NCBI RefSeq assembly: GCF_000166715.1
Contig: NZ_AEMI01000016.1
Coordinates: forward strand, 124,001 to 188,000
Direction of reading: 5' to 3'
From: Leuconostoc gelidum subsp. gelidum KCTC 3527
Lineage (GTDB): Bacteria > Bacillota > Bacilli > Lactobacillales > Lactobacillaceae
Length of the DNA: 64,000 nucleotides
The stretch's first letter is position 1. Each line of letters begins with the position of its first letter. A program made the position numbers and the translations under genes. This document shows, piece after piece, positions 53,909 through 63,572 of the stretch. Below the pieces are notes generated by a model that was not told the origin of the DNA, did not search any database, and worked only from the letters and a program-made list of their open reading frames with translations.

Positions 53909-54718
53909 CTAATACTGGTTCAAAATGTCGCCAACCGGATCACCCGAATTACCGCCATTTGAACCACCGCCATTATTGCCACCCATCTTTGATAGATTGA
54001 TGTAAATCAAAGCAAGTGAAACCCCAATGGCACCAAGAGCAATTAATGTTAACTGACTAACAGCAGCCAAGGCAAAGCCAATAGCAAAGAATGGCCATAC
54101 TTCACGTGTTGCCATCATATTAATAACCATTGCATAACCAACAGCAACAACCATACCACCACCAATTGTCATACCACCGGTAAGCCAATCAGGCATTGCA
54201 GTTAATGCTGCTTGCACTGCAGCAGCCGGAATAGCAATTAGCAAACCAGCTGGAATAGCAATACGCAAACCTTGTAGCAAAATACCAACCAAATGTAAGC
54301 GTTCAATGGTCTGATACTTACCTTCCTTGGCTGCCGCATCAGCACCATGGGTCAAACCAACAGCGATTGTACGGACAATCATGGTCAGGAACAAACCGGC
54401 AACAGCCAACGGAATAGCTGAAGCAACGGCAACACCAATACCAGTTGACGTGAAGTTGCCACCTTTAACCATGATAATGGACGAAGCAACTGAGGCTAGC
54501 GCAATATCTGGTGCCACAGCTGCCCCGATATTAGCCCAGCCAAGGGCGATCATTTGTAATGAACCACCCAGCATAATTCCTGCTGTTAAATGGCCTGTGA
54601 CCATTCCAATTAATGTTGCCGAAACCAATGGTTGATGAATTTGAAATTCATCTAAAATACCTTCCATACCCGCGAAGAAGGCAATGATTACGACTAAAAC
54701 CATTGCGATTATAGACAT
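53909..54718 (-). CDS. manY: Mannose-class PTS component IIC
   Basis: 269 residues, polytopic, with the GGSLQMIALGWANIGAAVAPDIALASVASSIIM motif in pieces (~50-82) typical of EIIC-Man. It is the sugar-binding transmembrane component, cotranscribed between IIAB and IID. Confidence 0.96.
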   Translation of the reverse strand: MSIIAMVLVVIIAFFAGMEGILDEFQIHQPLVSATLIGMVTGHLTAGIMLGGSLQMIALGWANIGAAVAPDIALASVASSIIMVKGGNFTSTGIGVAVASAIPLAVAGLFLTMIVRTIAVGLTHGADAAAKEGKYQTIERLHLVGILLQGLRIAIPAGLLIAIPAAAVQAALTAMPDWLTGGMTIGGGMVVAVGYAMVINMMATREVWPFFAIGFALAAVSQLTLIALGAIGVSLALIYINLSKMGGNNGGGSNGGNSGDPVGDILNQY

Positions 54719-54753
54719 AGTTTAAACACCTTTCCTAATAAACGTTTTTTAAA

Positions 54754-55704
54754 TTACTTAACGTTAGCTTTCTTAATTAAATCAAACAAGTTCGCACTGC
54801 TATCACTTGGTACCTTACGAACATCAAACTCAACGCCCATGTCACGCAACTTCTCAAAGGCCGCAACGTCTGTTTTATCCATTGACAACACTTTGTTAAC
54901 CATCGTTTTACCTTCTGAATGTGCCATAGAACCAACGTTCAAAGATTTAATTGGCACACCACCTTCTACGGCTCTTAGAACATCTTCCACTGTTTCAAAC
55001 AATAGGAATGCATCTACACCACCTAGACGGTCATCAGAAGCAACTTCTACCATTTTACTAATTGGTACGATGTTAGCTTGGACGCCATTAGGTGCAGCTT
55101 GTTGAATCAAACTCTTACGTAATTCATCATGAGCAACCGCGTCAGAAACAACAATAATGCGGTTTGCTTTTGAATCCGGTGTCCAAGCAGTTGCAACTTG
55201 TCCGTGCAACAACCGTGTGTCAAGCCGTACCAGTTTAATGTTAATGTGACCTGACTTTAAGCCTGCGGTAGAACTCGTTGCTTTGGCTGTTTTTGGTGTA
55301 GCCACCTCAGCCTCAGGCACTGATCTCACACCATCTTTAGCCACTGGTACTAAATACTTGGCCAAATCGGCCGCTGTGTTCATCCCAAGTCGACCACCAT
55401 ATGCTTCAATAAGCATGGGCAAATTCAAACCAGCAACAATTGCTTTATGTTCTGCATCTTGCTTTTGAATTAAGCTAGCTCGGTTGAATGGTGATCCTCC
55501 CCATAAATCGACCAAAAACAATGTGTCATCATCATTATCAAATTTTGCTAATGCCTCTTGATAATGCTTATCTAAATCGTCTGGCCCTTCTGTGGGCTGA
55601 AATGTGACAACTTCGACGTTTTTTTGCTCTCCGAAAATCATTGAACCTGACATTAAAATGCCTTTTGCAAAGTCACCATGACTGGCAACAATAAGATTAA
55701 CCAT
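54754..55704 (-). CDS. manX: Mannose-class PTS component IIAB
   Basis: 316 residues. IIA domain with phospho-accepting H9 (LIVASHGDFAKGI). An Ala/Thr/Ser-rich linker (~132-152) connects it to a IIB domain with H167 (RLDTRLLHGQVATAW). It passes phosphate from HPr to the sugar. First gene of the PTS operon, with two cre-like boxes upstream. Confidence 0.96.
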   Translation of the reverse strand: MVNLIVASHGDFAKGILMSGSMIFGEQKNVEVVTFQPTEGPDDLDKHYQEALAKFDNDDDTLFLVDLWGGSPFNRASLIQKQDAEHKAIVAGLNLPMLIEAYGGRLGMNTAADLAKYLVPVAKDGVRSVPEAEVATPKTAKATSSTAGLKSGHINIKLVRLDTRLLHGQVATAWTPDSKANRIIVVSDAVAHDELRKSLIQQAAPNGVQANIVPISKMVEVASDDRLGGVDAFLLFETVEDVLRAVEGGVPIKSLNVGSMAHSEGKTMVNKVLSMDKTDVAAFEKLRDMGVEFDVRKVPSDSSANLFDLIKKANVK

Positions 55705-55764
55705 CGATAATCTCCTTCTACATAAATTGTTTACCTATTGATTATAACAAGGTACTCTCCAACG

Positions 55765-55778
55765 TGTAAACGCTTTCA
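55765..55778. promoter_or_regulatory. cre-like box 1 (CcpA site)
   Basis: TGTAAACGCTTTCA matches the cre consensus. It lies downstream of the promoter -10, a typical roadblock position. Confidence 0.8.
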
Positions 55779-55811
55779 CCAAAATATAAAATATTATGGT
55801 TTACATTTAAT

Positions 55812-55840
55812 AGTATACGCTAATTGTAAAACAAAGTAAA
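55812..55840 (-). promoter_or_regulatory. Mannose PTS promoter
   Basis: Minus strand: TTTACT (55840-55835), 17-base spacer, TATACT (55817-55812). The -35 overlaps cre box 2. Confidence 0.65.
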
Positions 55841-55848
55841 CGCTTTCA
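55835..55848. promoter_or_regulatory. cre-like box 2 overlapping the -35
   Basis: AGTAAACGCTTTCA, cre-like, overlapping the -35 of the PTS promoter, so CcpA would compete with polymerase. Confidence 0.8.
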
Positions 55849-55912
55849 TTATATTTCATACATAATCATTTTAAAAAATTACAATTCGTTTTCTGAAAAT
55901 TTACAGTATTTC

Positions 55913-56893
55913 TTAGTTATCTAGGTAGGCAAGCTCTTGGTTGCTATAACTATCAGGTGTGACAAAACTCACCATCACGTCCCCTTGACCCTTTAACGTG
56001 TAATTCCCAGTGTCTTTTAGCATGATGAAATTATCACCTTTTTTGAGATAATATGTTGTTTCATTGTCAGTTAATGTCACTTCTCCGGCAATTACATTAA
56101 ATAGCTCATAAGAATGGTGTTGATTGAATTTGCTTAGACCACGAACTGATAATTTATCAATTGTAAATTTAGGAGATGTTAAAAGTCGTGTTAAAATTGT
56201 GCTGCCTTGAATACGCGTCCGTTGATTTAAAATCGGGTCAACGTGCGGTACTTTTGTCACTGAGATTGCCTCGTCAATTTGCAATGGACGTAACTTGTTT
56301 GTTGTCACGTCTACTCTATCAAAATCATAAAAACGATAGGTCGTATCAGAACTCTGCTGAATTTCCAATGCTAATACACCAGCACCCAACGCATGAAATG
56401 TGCCAGCAGGGACATAAAAAAAGTCACCTTTTTGAACTGGAATTGTTCGTAATAGTTTATCCCATGCTTTTTCTGCTACTAGATTTTTAAGATCCGCCTG
56501 ATCAGTTGCGTAATGGCCATAATACAACTTGGCATCTGGTGTTGCATCTAAGATGTACCAACTTTCAGTTTTCCCAAAATTTTCTGAGGATTGCTTATCG
56601 TTTGGATGCACCTGAATTGATAGATTTTCATGCGCATCAAGTATTTTGACTAGCAATGGAAACTCTTGATTTTCATCATGACCACCAAATAGCTCCGGCT
56701 TTTCATTCCATATTTCGGTTAATGTTTGACCCTTATATTGGCCATTAATAATGGTTGAGACACCATTATTATGCGCTGCAATAACCCACGCCTCACCAAC
56801 ATGGTCAGACGTTAAGCTATAATTGAATTGTTTCAGATTTGTACCACCCCAAATCTTGTTGTGAAGCTCTGGCTGTAAGATCAACACTGTCAT
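55913..56893 (-). CDS. manA: Mannose-6-phosphate isomerase, class I
   Basis: 326 residues. Zinc-binding QVHPND (~96-101), FYVPAGTFHALGAGVLALEIQQSSDTTYR in pieces (~159-188) and the cupin end are typical of type I PMI. It converts mannose-6-phosphate from the PTS into fructose-6-phosphate. It is transcribed separately with its own cre-like box upstream. Confidence 0.93.
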   Translation of the reverse strand: MTVLILQPELHNKIWGGTNLKQFNYSLTSDHVGEAWVIAAHNNGVSTIINGQYKGQTLTEIWNEKPELFGGHDENQEFPLLVKILDAHENLSIQVHPNDKQSSENFGKTESWYILDATPDAKLYYGHYATDQADLKNLVAEKAWDKLLRTIPVQKGDFFYVPAGTFHALGAGVLALEIQQSSDTTYRFYDFDRVDVTTNKLRPLQIDEAISVTKVPHVDPILNQRTRIQGSTILTRLLTSPKFTIDKLSVRGLSKFNQHHSYELFNVIAGEVTLTDNETTYYLKKGDNFIMLKDTGNYTLKGQGDVMVSFVTPDSYSNQELAYLDN

Positions 56894-56970
56894 TGTCTAA
56901 TTCTCCTTTTCATACAAAAAATAAGATAGTTTAACACAATATCTTTTAAAACGTTTTACTACATCTATTT

Positions 56971-56984
56971 GTATGCGCTTTCAT
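56971..56984. promoter_or_regulatory. cre-like box upstream of manA
   Basis: GTATGCGCTTTCAT, about 80 bases before the manA start, followed leftward by AAAACGTTTT. This indicates catabolite control. Confidence 0.55.
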
Positions 56985-57105
56985 TTTAACACAAAAAAAA
57001 GAAAAGACCCACATAATATCATAGCTCATTTTCTTATCGCCCAAATATTCTTCTATCACTTTGATTTAACTTATCAAATCAACGCAATTAACTGCCCCTT
57101 TTATC

Positions 57106-57855
57106 TTAATATGGCAAACCATTGCCAAGATACACCAATTTCTGTATTTTTATGGTATCAGCTAGTCCGGTCATATTATTTTTTTGCATATACTGATAAA
57201 CAAGCTGTGCGTTCTTACCCCTTGTCAGTCCAATCTTATTTTTTTCATCAGGAGATACTTCCCAGTCATCATTAAAATTAACCGCATTTTGAACAATGTC
57301 TCCTCTGTCATTCAATGCATAGTTTTTTAAAATAGCCACAAAACTACCATCTTGCTGTGTCATAAACTCTAATTGGCAGTTCGGTTCCCACCAGTACCCA
57401 TGATACTTTTGATTTGCAAATGTAATCAAATTTTGGCGTCGTTTAAATGACCACTGAGCAAAACCAATATCCTTATTGGTATCCGTACTACTTTTTGTAT
57501 TTTCCAAAGAACGATACGCCCAATCGCCTGCAACAGCAATTGGATCAATTCCTGATTCTTGAATCCAATTCCCTAAGATACCAGCTATACTAGTACCAGA
57601 CATCCCATACTCATCATGCAAGTAGGCATAAATTTGACGAATATAGCTTTTATTACCAATGTTGTCATCATTATTTTGATTCGAGTTTTGGTTCTTTTTT
57701 TCTTCTACACTGTTGTGTGTTAACTTTGAAACTGATTGGTCAGCCTGATTACTTTTAATTGTTTGCGTTTGTGCTATTGTCACACCTACCAATAAAATAC
57801 TCGACATGACTAAAACAATTTTAACAAAACTACTCTTAAATATTTGCATGATCAT
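57106..57855 (-). CDS. Secreted phage-tail-type lysozyme
   Basis: 249 residues. N-terminal signal/anchor (~10-28, VKIVLVMSSILLVGVTIA), a Ser/Asn-rich linker, then a phage tail lysozyme-type domain (~70-205). It has MSGTSIAGILGNWIQESGIDP with catalytic-type Glu, and DIGFAQWSFKRRQNLI. It would cleave cell-wall glycan. Last gene of the polysaccharide operon; such muralytic enzymes may open the wall for the polymer. Confidence 0.75.
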   Translation of the reverse strand: MIMQIFKSSFVKIVLVMSSILLVGVTIAQTQTIKSNQADQSVSKLTHNSVEEKKNQNSNQNNDDNIGNKSYIRQIYAYLHDEYGMSGTSIAGILGNWIQESGIDPIAVAGDWAYRSLENTKSSTDTNKDIGFAQWSFKRRQNLITFANQKYHGYWWEPNCQLEFMTQQDGSFVAILKNYALNDRGDIVQNAVNFNDDWEVSPDEKNKIGLTRGKNAQLVYQYMQKNNMTGLADTIKIQKLVYLGNGLPY

Positions 57856-57861
57856 TCTCGA

Positions 57862-59712
57862 CTAATTATTGTCTACATACTTTAACAAATAAGTTGTCGA
57901 ATACATTCCCTTCTTAATATTTCGGTGTAGATATTTACGACTCATATCTTGAAACGTATAATGCTCATCAATTACTAGAATGCTATCATATTTTGAAATC
58001 ATATTAATGAACTGCATACGATTCAATTGGCTGATGTCTTCTTTCGCGTCCACATTGTTGGCATATAAATAATATTTGCCAACATATTGTACAAAATAGT
58101 TATCTACTTGTGTTTTATCCGCACTAATAATCAAATATTTCTTATGAGTCAACATCATATGGTCACCAACAATATGACTTATTTTGTATGGTACACTTTC
58201 CGGATAGGTGCTTAAATTATAACGCATACCATTATTTTCAGATAATATTAGCAATGCACTCACAAAAAACAATGAAATACTCGTATACTGGTATATATAT
58301 TTCTTCTTAATACTCGCAAAAGATCGTATTGTTCTTAAAGTAATGTCTTGTTCATAAAATGCTTGATCAATTGCTCGTACAGCAAAAAAAGCATAAATAC
58401 CTAAGCCTAGTATGACAATACTAGAAGCATAACGATCAAAACCAGCTAATGCTAATGCCTCTTCACTAGGCATCGAAAACACGAACATTAATAACATGCC
58501 AATGTAATAAAAAGTAATGATAATATTGACGCTTATTAAACCCTTAAGTAACATTGTTTTTTGATGTGACACAATATGTATTAAAAAAATTGTCACAATA
58601 AATAGTGTATTAATTAATAATATTCCTTGAGTTGGTATAGTAGACAGTGTCATGATATGCTGGCAAAATTTCTGGACTATACTGCTAATAATTTCTGGTG
58701 TTTTAGCTTCATAAATATCGTGATAAGCAGTGACACTAATTTCATGTTTAGATAATTGATGTCCAAACGTCTGATTAACATGCCACAACCACAGAAGATA
58801 AGATGACATACTAACTATCATCGTGCTTAACATCAATAGTAACTTTTTGACTACGGTCCAATGACTGTCATGATATTTCACGACAGTCAATAAAAAATAA
58901 CCGAGCACAATCATGACAAAAAACAAACTATTATTTTTAACTATACCCAAGACGTTAGTTAAACAGATAGTCATAATTGCCATCAAGTACATATTTTTGC
59001 GATAAAAAAAAATACTCGCTATTGATGCCAAGGTAAGCATTGGCAACACGTAATCAACTAATAAATTATTCATACGTATCGCAATATTAAAATAATTAAA
59101 TAGTGTCATAACCAAAAACATCACGGCAAACGCCAACATTTTATTTTTATCTCTAATAACCGCTATCATGGCATACAAGCAAGCCATAAGTAAGCAAAAC
59201 TGAGCAAAAATCATGACCCCATCGTCGAACCCAACAAAATTGACAAAATAGTAGCACCATAAAGAAGTTCCAATCGGATAAGATGAAAAACCAATAATAG
59301 CGCTATTAACATCTGGTAAAGCTTGCTGAGTCAACAAGTGTTTAACGATCAACGCCCAATGCGAGAAATTGTCATAGTGTAACAGCCGACTTTGCATTAA
59401 TGTTGGCGTTAACAACATAAAGTAACCAAAAAAAGCAACTGTTATCATGTTAATTTTTTTAATAATTATGCCATTTTTTCGCCAATTATAAATAATAAAA
59501 TAAATTCCTAAAATTACACCTATTCGTGGAAGTATCAAACCAAAAAATGATAATAAACTCACGAAACTGGCTAAATATAATATCATGATTAAGATACATG
59601 TCTCTAATAACCAAGCAAAATATTTATAACACTTAAATTTAGTTCTTAAAAGACTGACATACCCATAGTTAGAAAATACTAGTATTATTATTTTTATGCC
59701 AATAATTATCAT
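57862..59712 (-). CDS. Polytopic membrane protein of the polysaccharide operon (GT-C-like)
   Basis: 616 residues. Twelve or more hydrophobic segments spread over residues ~1-470, followed by a soluble C-terminal part (~480-616). A DNF-S-W loop (LLHYDNFSHWALIVKHLL, ~109-126) lies early in the protein, resembling the acidic external loop of GT-C transferases. It may be a glycosyltransferase or a polymer-modifying acyl/glycan transferase. Function not established. Confidence 0.55.
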   Translation of the reverse strand: MIIIGIKIIILVFSNYGYVSLLRTKFKCYKYFAWLLETCILIMILYLASFVSLLSFFGLILPRIGVILGIYFIIYNWRKNGIIIKKINMITVAFFGYFMLLTPTLMQSRLLHYDNFSHWALIVKHLLTQQALPDVNSAIIGFSSYPIGTSLWCYYFVNFVGFDDGVMIFAQFCLLMACLYAMIAVIRDKNKMLAFAVMFLVMTLFNYFNIAIRMNNLLVDYVLPMLTLASIASIFFYRKNMYLMAIMTICLTNVLGIVKNNSLFFVMIVLGYFLLTVVKYHDSHWTVVKKLLLMLSTMIVSMSSYLLWLWHVNQTFGHQLSKHEISVTAYHDIYEAKTPEIISSIVQKFCQHIMTLSTIPTQGILLINTLFIVTIFLIHIVSHQKTMLLKGLISVNIIITFYYIGMLLMFVFSMPSEEALALAGFDRYASSIVILGLGIYAFFAVRAIDQAFYEQDITLRTIRSFASIKKKYIYQYTSISLFFVSALLILSENNGMRYNLSTYPESVPYKISHIVGDHMMLTHKKYLIISADKTQVDNYFVQYVGKYYLYANNVDAKEDISQLNRMQFINMISKYDSILVIDEHYTFQDMSRKYLHRNIKKGMYSTTYLLKYVDNN

Positions 59713-59716
59713 GTTA

Positions 59717-61639
59717 CTACCCCTTATTACCCTTTGGCAGCGCTTTATTTAATCGTTCGATACGCTTATTGATATTCTCAAAAAGAAGATCGAATGTCGT
59801 CACCCATTTGTCTCGTTTTTGAGGTAATCTCTGATTGAAACCGTCATGTATAATTTGTAATAATATTTGATAATTCAACTCATCATTTGATTCGATTTGT
59901 AATGTACAACTATTATGTTCATCAAAGTTTTTAAGATATGCTTGTACGTGTGCTGTGTATTGTGCCGTTTCAATTGACATAGCATACTTTTTTGACCAGA
60001 GTAACGTTGTTCCTTGTGGCAAATTAATTGCAATTTCTGAGGCTGTTAAATAGCTAATGCTCAAATTTGTACCCAACTGAATATCACTAATATGCACCTG
60101 ACCTTCGACGTCAAACTTCGGTTCTCTATTTTTAGGTTCACCAATAAACACTAGTACAGCCAACAAAGTATTGATCAAATTATTTAATAACCAAAAAGTA
60201 ATAACACTGCCATACATTATTTCTGATCCGAATTTTCCGTAATTAAATTTAATTAAGCTCACAACAGTTAGACCCAACATGATAGCCTGTGGTATCATGT
60301 ACAAAAAATCTTTTTTATTATTACCGGAAATGTTCTTTTTAGTGACCTTAAACTGAGAATTTTTAATACCTATTGTCTCTAATATGACCGGTAATACTAA
60401 ATATGGTGCAAAAAAAAGCTCTTGGATTTCACCCCATCTTTGGTTTGTTAAACTACTGGAAATATCTTGTTTAACTAACAACAACAATAAATAACCTGGT
60501 ACCCAAAAGATTAATAATAACCAAAAATTGGTATTAACAACACGAAAATCAAATAATGCAAATAGTATTGGCGCAAATACAAACAACATACGACCAAGAA
60601 ACGACCACCAATAGAGATAACCATTAAAGTATATTAATTTTTGCGCCCAAGTTAGCCCTTTGTTCGTCAATAGATGCAAGTTTTTGGTGCTTTGAATCAT
60701 ACCCCGAGCCCATCTTGTTCGCTGTTTAAATACACTCCCAGTATCTGTTGGTGTTACCCCACTTCCCATAGGTTCTGTCGTTGATATACTGCTGTAACCA
60801 CAACTATTGATTTGAGCTCCCAGTTGGAAATCTTCAGTGAGAGTATTGGTCGGAAATCCACCTGCTTCAACGATAGCCTCACGCAAAAACACTGTATTTG
60901 AACCTGTATATATCGCACTGCTATGATTAGCATTTAAAACATTTACTTCTTTAGAAAAAAAATCTTGTTCATTGGGAATCACACGATTAGCGTAAAGATT
61001 ATGTTGAAAAACATCTTCATTATAAAAGCTCTGTGGTGTTTGAACAAAGCCAATTTTTTTATGGACGCGTTTACCATAGCTCGCAAAAAAATAAGGTACG
61101 ACTGTTGTTAAAAAATCAGTATACGGAATCATATCAGCATCAAACGTTCCGACTAATGATGAGTGGCTATATTTTAACGCATGATTAAAATTACCAGATT
61201 TAGCGTATTGATTGTGACTTAAACCAATATAGTTAATATTAAATTTTTGCGCTAACACTTTCATTTCACTTCTATTTTGATCATCACATAAATAAATATG
61301 TATTTTATTTTTGTTTGGATACTTTAAAAAAGTACATGCATTGATTGTTTGATAGAGTAAATCGACTGTTTCATTATGTGTGGCAATTAAAATATCAACA
61401 TCAGGAAAAACATCCGCCGATGTCACCACAGGTGTCGGCGTTGCTTGATACGTTTTTTTATTCCAAATCAAAATAAAAGCTGTTGCAATAGACAAAACTT
61501 CACTCACCCACAACAATATGCCATAAATTATCTCAAAAAAAGATTGATTCAAAGGTAGTGTAAATAATAACCGCCACACAAGATAAACAACTGAACAGAC
61601 TAATGCACCAGTATAATAGATTTTTTTCATTCTACCCAT
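59717..61639 (-). CDS. BcsA-like processive glycosyltransferase (GT2)
   Basis: 640 residues. Two N-terminal helices, then a GT2 domain: first Asp pair D119-D120, DAD (167-169), TED (268-270) and QRTRW (306-310). This is the full D,D,D,QxxRW set of cellulose/curdlan-type synthases. Further membrane helices follow, and a C-terminal region (~500-620) takes the PilZ place but lacks clear RxxxR and (D/N)xSxxG residues. Starts within the TAATG junction with the GT2-GtrA gene. Confidence 0.85.
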   Translation of the reverse strand: MGRMKKIYYTGALVCSVVYLVWRLLFTLPLNQSFFEIIYGILLWVSEVLSIATAFILIWNKKTYQATPTPVVTSADVFPDVDILIATHNETVDLLYQTINACTFLKYPNKNKIHIYLCDDQNRSEMKVLAQKFNINYIGLSHNQYAKSGNFNHALKYSHSSLVGTFDADMIPYTDFLTTVVPYFFASYGKRVHKKIGFVQTPQSFYNEDVFQHNLYANRVIPNEQDFFSKEVNVLNANHSSAIYTGSNTVFLREAIVEAGGFPTNTLTEDFQLGAQINSCGYSSISTTEPMGSGVTPTDTGSVFKQRTRWARGMIQSTKNLHLLTNKGLTWAQKLIYFNGYLYWWSFLGRMLFVFAPILFALFDFRVVNTNFWLLLIFWVPGYLLLLLVKQDISSSLTNQRWGEIQELFFAPYLVLPVILETIGIKNSQFKVTKKNISGNNKKDFLYMIPQAIMLGLTVVSLIKFNYGKFGSEIMYGSVITFWLLNNLINTLLAVLVFIGEPKNREPKFDVEGQVHISDIQLGTNLSISYLTASEIAINLPQGTTLLWSKKYAMSIETAQYTAHVQAYLKNFDEHNSCTLQIESNDELNYQILLQIIHDGFNQRLPQKRDKWVTTFDLLFENINKRIERLNKALPKGNKG

Positions 61640-62694
61640 TATCGTGGACCTTTAAATACAACATGTTTTTGTACCTGATAACTCACAAAAAACAAGCCCG
61701 CATCGATAATCACTTTTAACATTGTAATATTAACGTGTGTGACATATTGATTTGATATAATAACAAGCCCTGTAGATAATAGCATTTGAGTTAACACTAG
61801 CGTATAGTAGCTAATTAGGCTCAAGCGATTGTTGTTTTTAAAAACAATTTTCCGATTAATATAGTAATTAAATACGGATGATGTTACTCGAGACACAATT
61901 GACGCAATAACTATCGCCGCACTCACCGATAATTTGTTTAGTACGCCAATCATGAACATAAAAATAAGAATATCTACAATAAATGAACTGATTGCCCCAA
62001 ATATATATTTGAAAAACACGCCATAAATACTCAAAGAATCATGAATTATTCTAAAATGAGATGATTTATTATCATTTAAATAAATTGTTTTGATAGGTAC
62101 CTCAACAATATTAATGTCATAATTTGCTGCTTCTAAAATCATATTCATTTCAAATTCAAATCTGTCACCTTTCATATTAATCAATGCTTTAAAATACATT
62201 TTAGGAATAACTCGCAGACCAGTTTGCGTATCTGATATTTTTATGCCTGTCGTTATCTGCATAAATTTTGCTGTTACAAGATTTCCAAATTTACTGCGTA
62301 GAGGTACTTCATGATCAAAAGCTCTTGTTCCTAGTATTAAATCTTTTGGCTTTGTTAAAAAAGTGTCCGTACACTTTATCATATCAGTCACACTATGTTG
62401 TCCGTCAGAGTCGATCGTAATTAAACCAATCGCTTCTGGTATACCTTTAAAAACATAATTAATAGCTGTTTTTATTGCTCGTCCCTTACCAAAATTAATG
62501 GGATGTTTTAAAATAGTGACTTGAAAATTTTTTTGAATATATTCAAAAATATCATCATATTTTTTTGAACTACCATCATTAACGATGATGATTTTTTGCT
62601 TAGATCCGTTCTTAGAACTGTGTAATTGCTTTATTAACGTTATTAATCTATCATCTGGATTGAAAGATGGAATAACAATTGGTATGTGAGTCAT
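61639..62694 (-). CDS. GT2 glycosyltransferase with C-terminal GtrA domain
   Basis: 351 residues. GT2/DPM1-like domain at ~1-225: IPIVIPSFNPDDRLITLI, IIVNDGSSK, TIDSDGQHS (the DxD-like site), RAFDHEVPLRSKFGN. Residues ~230-351 are a GtrA-like four-helix membrane domain. Such fusions load sugar onto polyprenyl phosphate and flip it. First gene of the operon, supplying lipid-linked sugar to the GT-C-like protein is plausible. Confidence 0.82.
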   Translation of the reverse strand: MTHIPIVIPSFNPDDRLITLIKQLHSSKNGSKQKIIIVNDGSSKKYDDIFEYIQKNFQVTILKHPINFGKGRAIKTAINYVFKGIPEAIGLITIDSDGQHSVTDMIKCTDTFLTKPKDLILGTRAFDHEVPLRSKFGNLVTAKFMQITTGIKISDTQTGLRVIPKMYFKALINMKGDRFEFEMNMILEAANYDINIVEVPIKTIYLNDNKSSHFRIIHDSLSIYGVFFKYIFGAISSFIVDILIFMFMIGVLNKLSVSAAIVIASIVSRVTSSVFNYYINRKIVFKNNNRLSLISYYTLVLTQMLLSTGLVIISNQYVTHVNITMLKVIIDAGLFFVSYQVQKHVVFKGPR

Positions 62695-62758
62695 CTATTT
62701 TCCTTATCCTATATTATTAAATACAACAACTTAATTTTTATGTGAATATATCTGTTAT

Positions 62759-62795
62759 TGATACAAATTAACTAATTTTAAGTTAATTTGTATCA
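62759..62795. repeat. Perfect 15-bp inverted repeat
   Basis: TGATACAAATTAACT (62759-62773) and AGTTAATTTGTATCA (62781-62795) are exact reverse complements around a seven-base loop. No T-run follows on either strand. It lies between the polysaccharide operon and the XRE gene and could be an operator. Confidence 0.8.
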
Positions 62796-62808
62796 CATTA
62801 GTAAACAC

Positions 62809-63021
62809 TTACGCAAAAAAAATATCGATTATTTCAACACTTAGCCCATCCGCTATCTTCTTGGCGGTTGGCGGTGATGGAAATTTTTTACCGTTTAAAT
62901 ACTCGATCATTAGTGAATAATTAACTTTAATACGCCGAGAAAAACCTGCAATACTTTCACCTTGCATCGCAATTTTTTCTTTGACGTTAATCGGGTCACG
63001 AAATTTCAATGTTACTGCCAT
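62809..63021 (-). CDS. Small XRE/Cro-like DNA-binding protein
   Basis: 70 residues from MAVTLKFRD. GESIAGFSRRIKVNYSLMIEYLNGKKFPSPPTAKKIADGL in pieces has the HTH pattern of small Cro-type proteins. It diverges from the XRE-ImmA pair, as in a phage switch. A related ~30-base sequence flanks it on both sides. Confidence 0.7.
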   Translation of the reverse strand: MAVTLKFRDPINVKEKIAMQGESIAGFSRRIKVNYSLMIEYLNGKKFPSPPTAKKIADGLSVEIIDIFFA

Positions 63022-63177
63022 ATACATTTTCCTTTTTTATTATTATCTTGTTATATTATACAGTTAATGTATCACATCGTCAAACACTTTATGACATACT
63101 TGTTTTACATTTGTTATGTATATGTTTTATATTTGTATATAATAAAAAGTATATCGTTATGGAGAATAGTTATAATC

Positions 63178-63558
63178 ATGATCACGAATAAAAAATTTGG
63201 TACACAAATTAAAGCAATCCGAGAAAACAAACATTTTACTGTACGTCAAACAGCATTACAGGGTGGGTTTTCTTCAGCCTACTTGTCACAAATTGAGAAT
63301 GGTAAAAAGAATATTCCCAAAGTAGCAACTTTGTATAAAATTGCTAAGGGTTTACGTATTTCACAAGATGACATTTTAATACTTGCCGGTATTACTCATA
63401 TCGAAGATGTATCAACAGATACAAATGTAGACCTTGGTGAACAACTTGAAAACAATTCTTTACTTTTGTCATTCGAAGGTAAAGAATTATCACCAGAATA
63501 TCGCCAAGCAATTCTGTCTATTTTGAAAACACTTCCTGATGCTGACCATAATTCGTAG
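63178..63558 (+). CDS. XRE family repressor
   Basis: 126 residues from the ATG at 63178. HTH at ~5-60: FGTQIKAIRENKHFTVRQTALQGGFSSAYLSQIENGKKNIPKVATLYKIAKGLRIS in pieces. The rest is acidic, without a protease domain. It pairs with an ImmA-type gene downstream. Confidence 0.82.
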   Translation: MITNKKFGTQIKAIRENKHFTVRQTALQGGFSSAYLSQIENGKKNIPKVATLYKIAKGLRISQDDILILAGITHIEDVSTDTNVDLGEQLENNSLLLSFEGKELSPEYRQAILSILKTLPDADHNS

Positions 63559-63572
63559 AGGACTAAATACCT

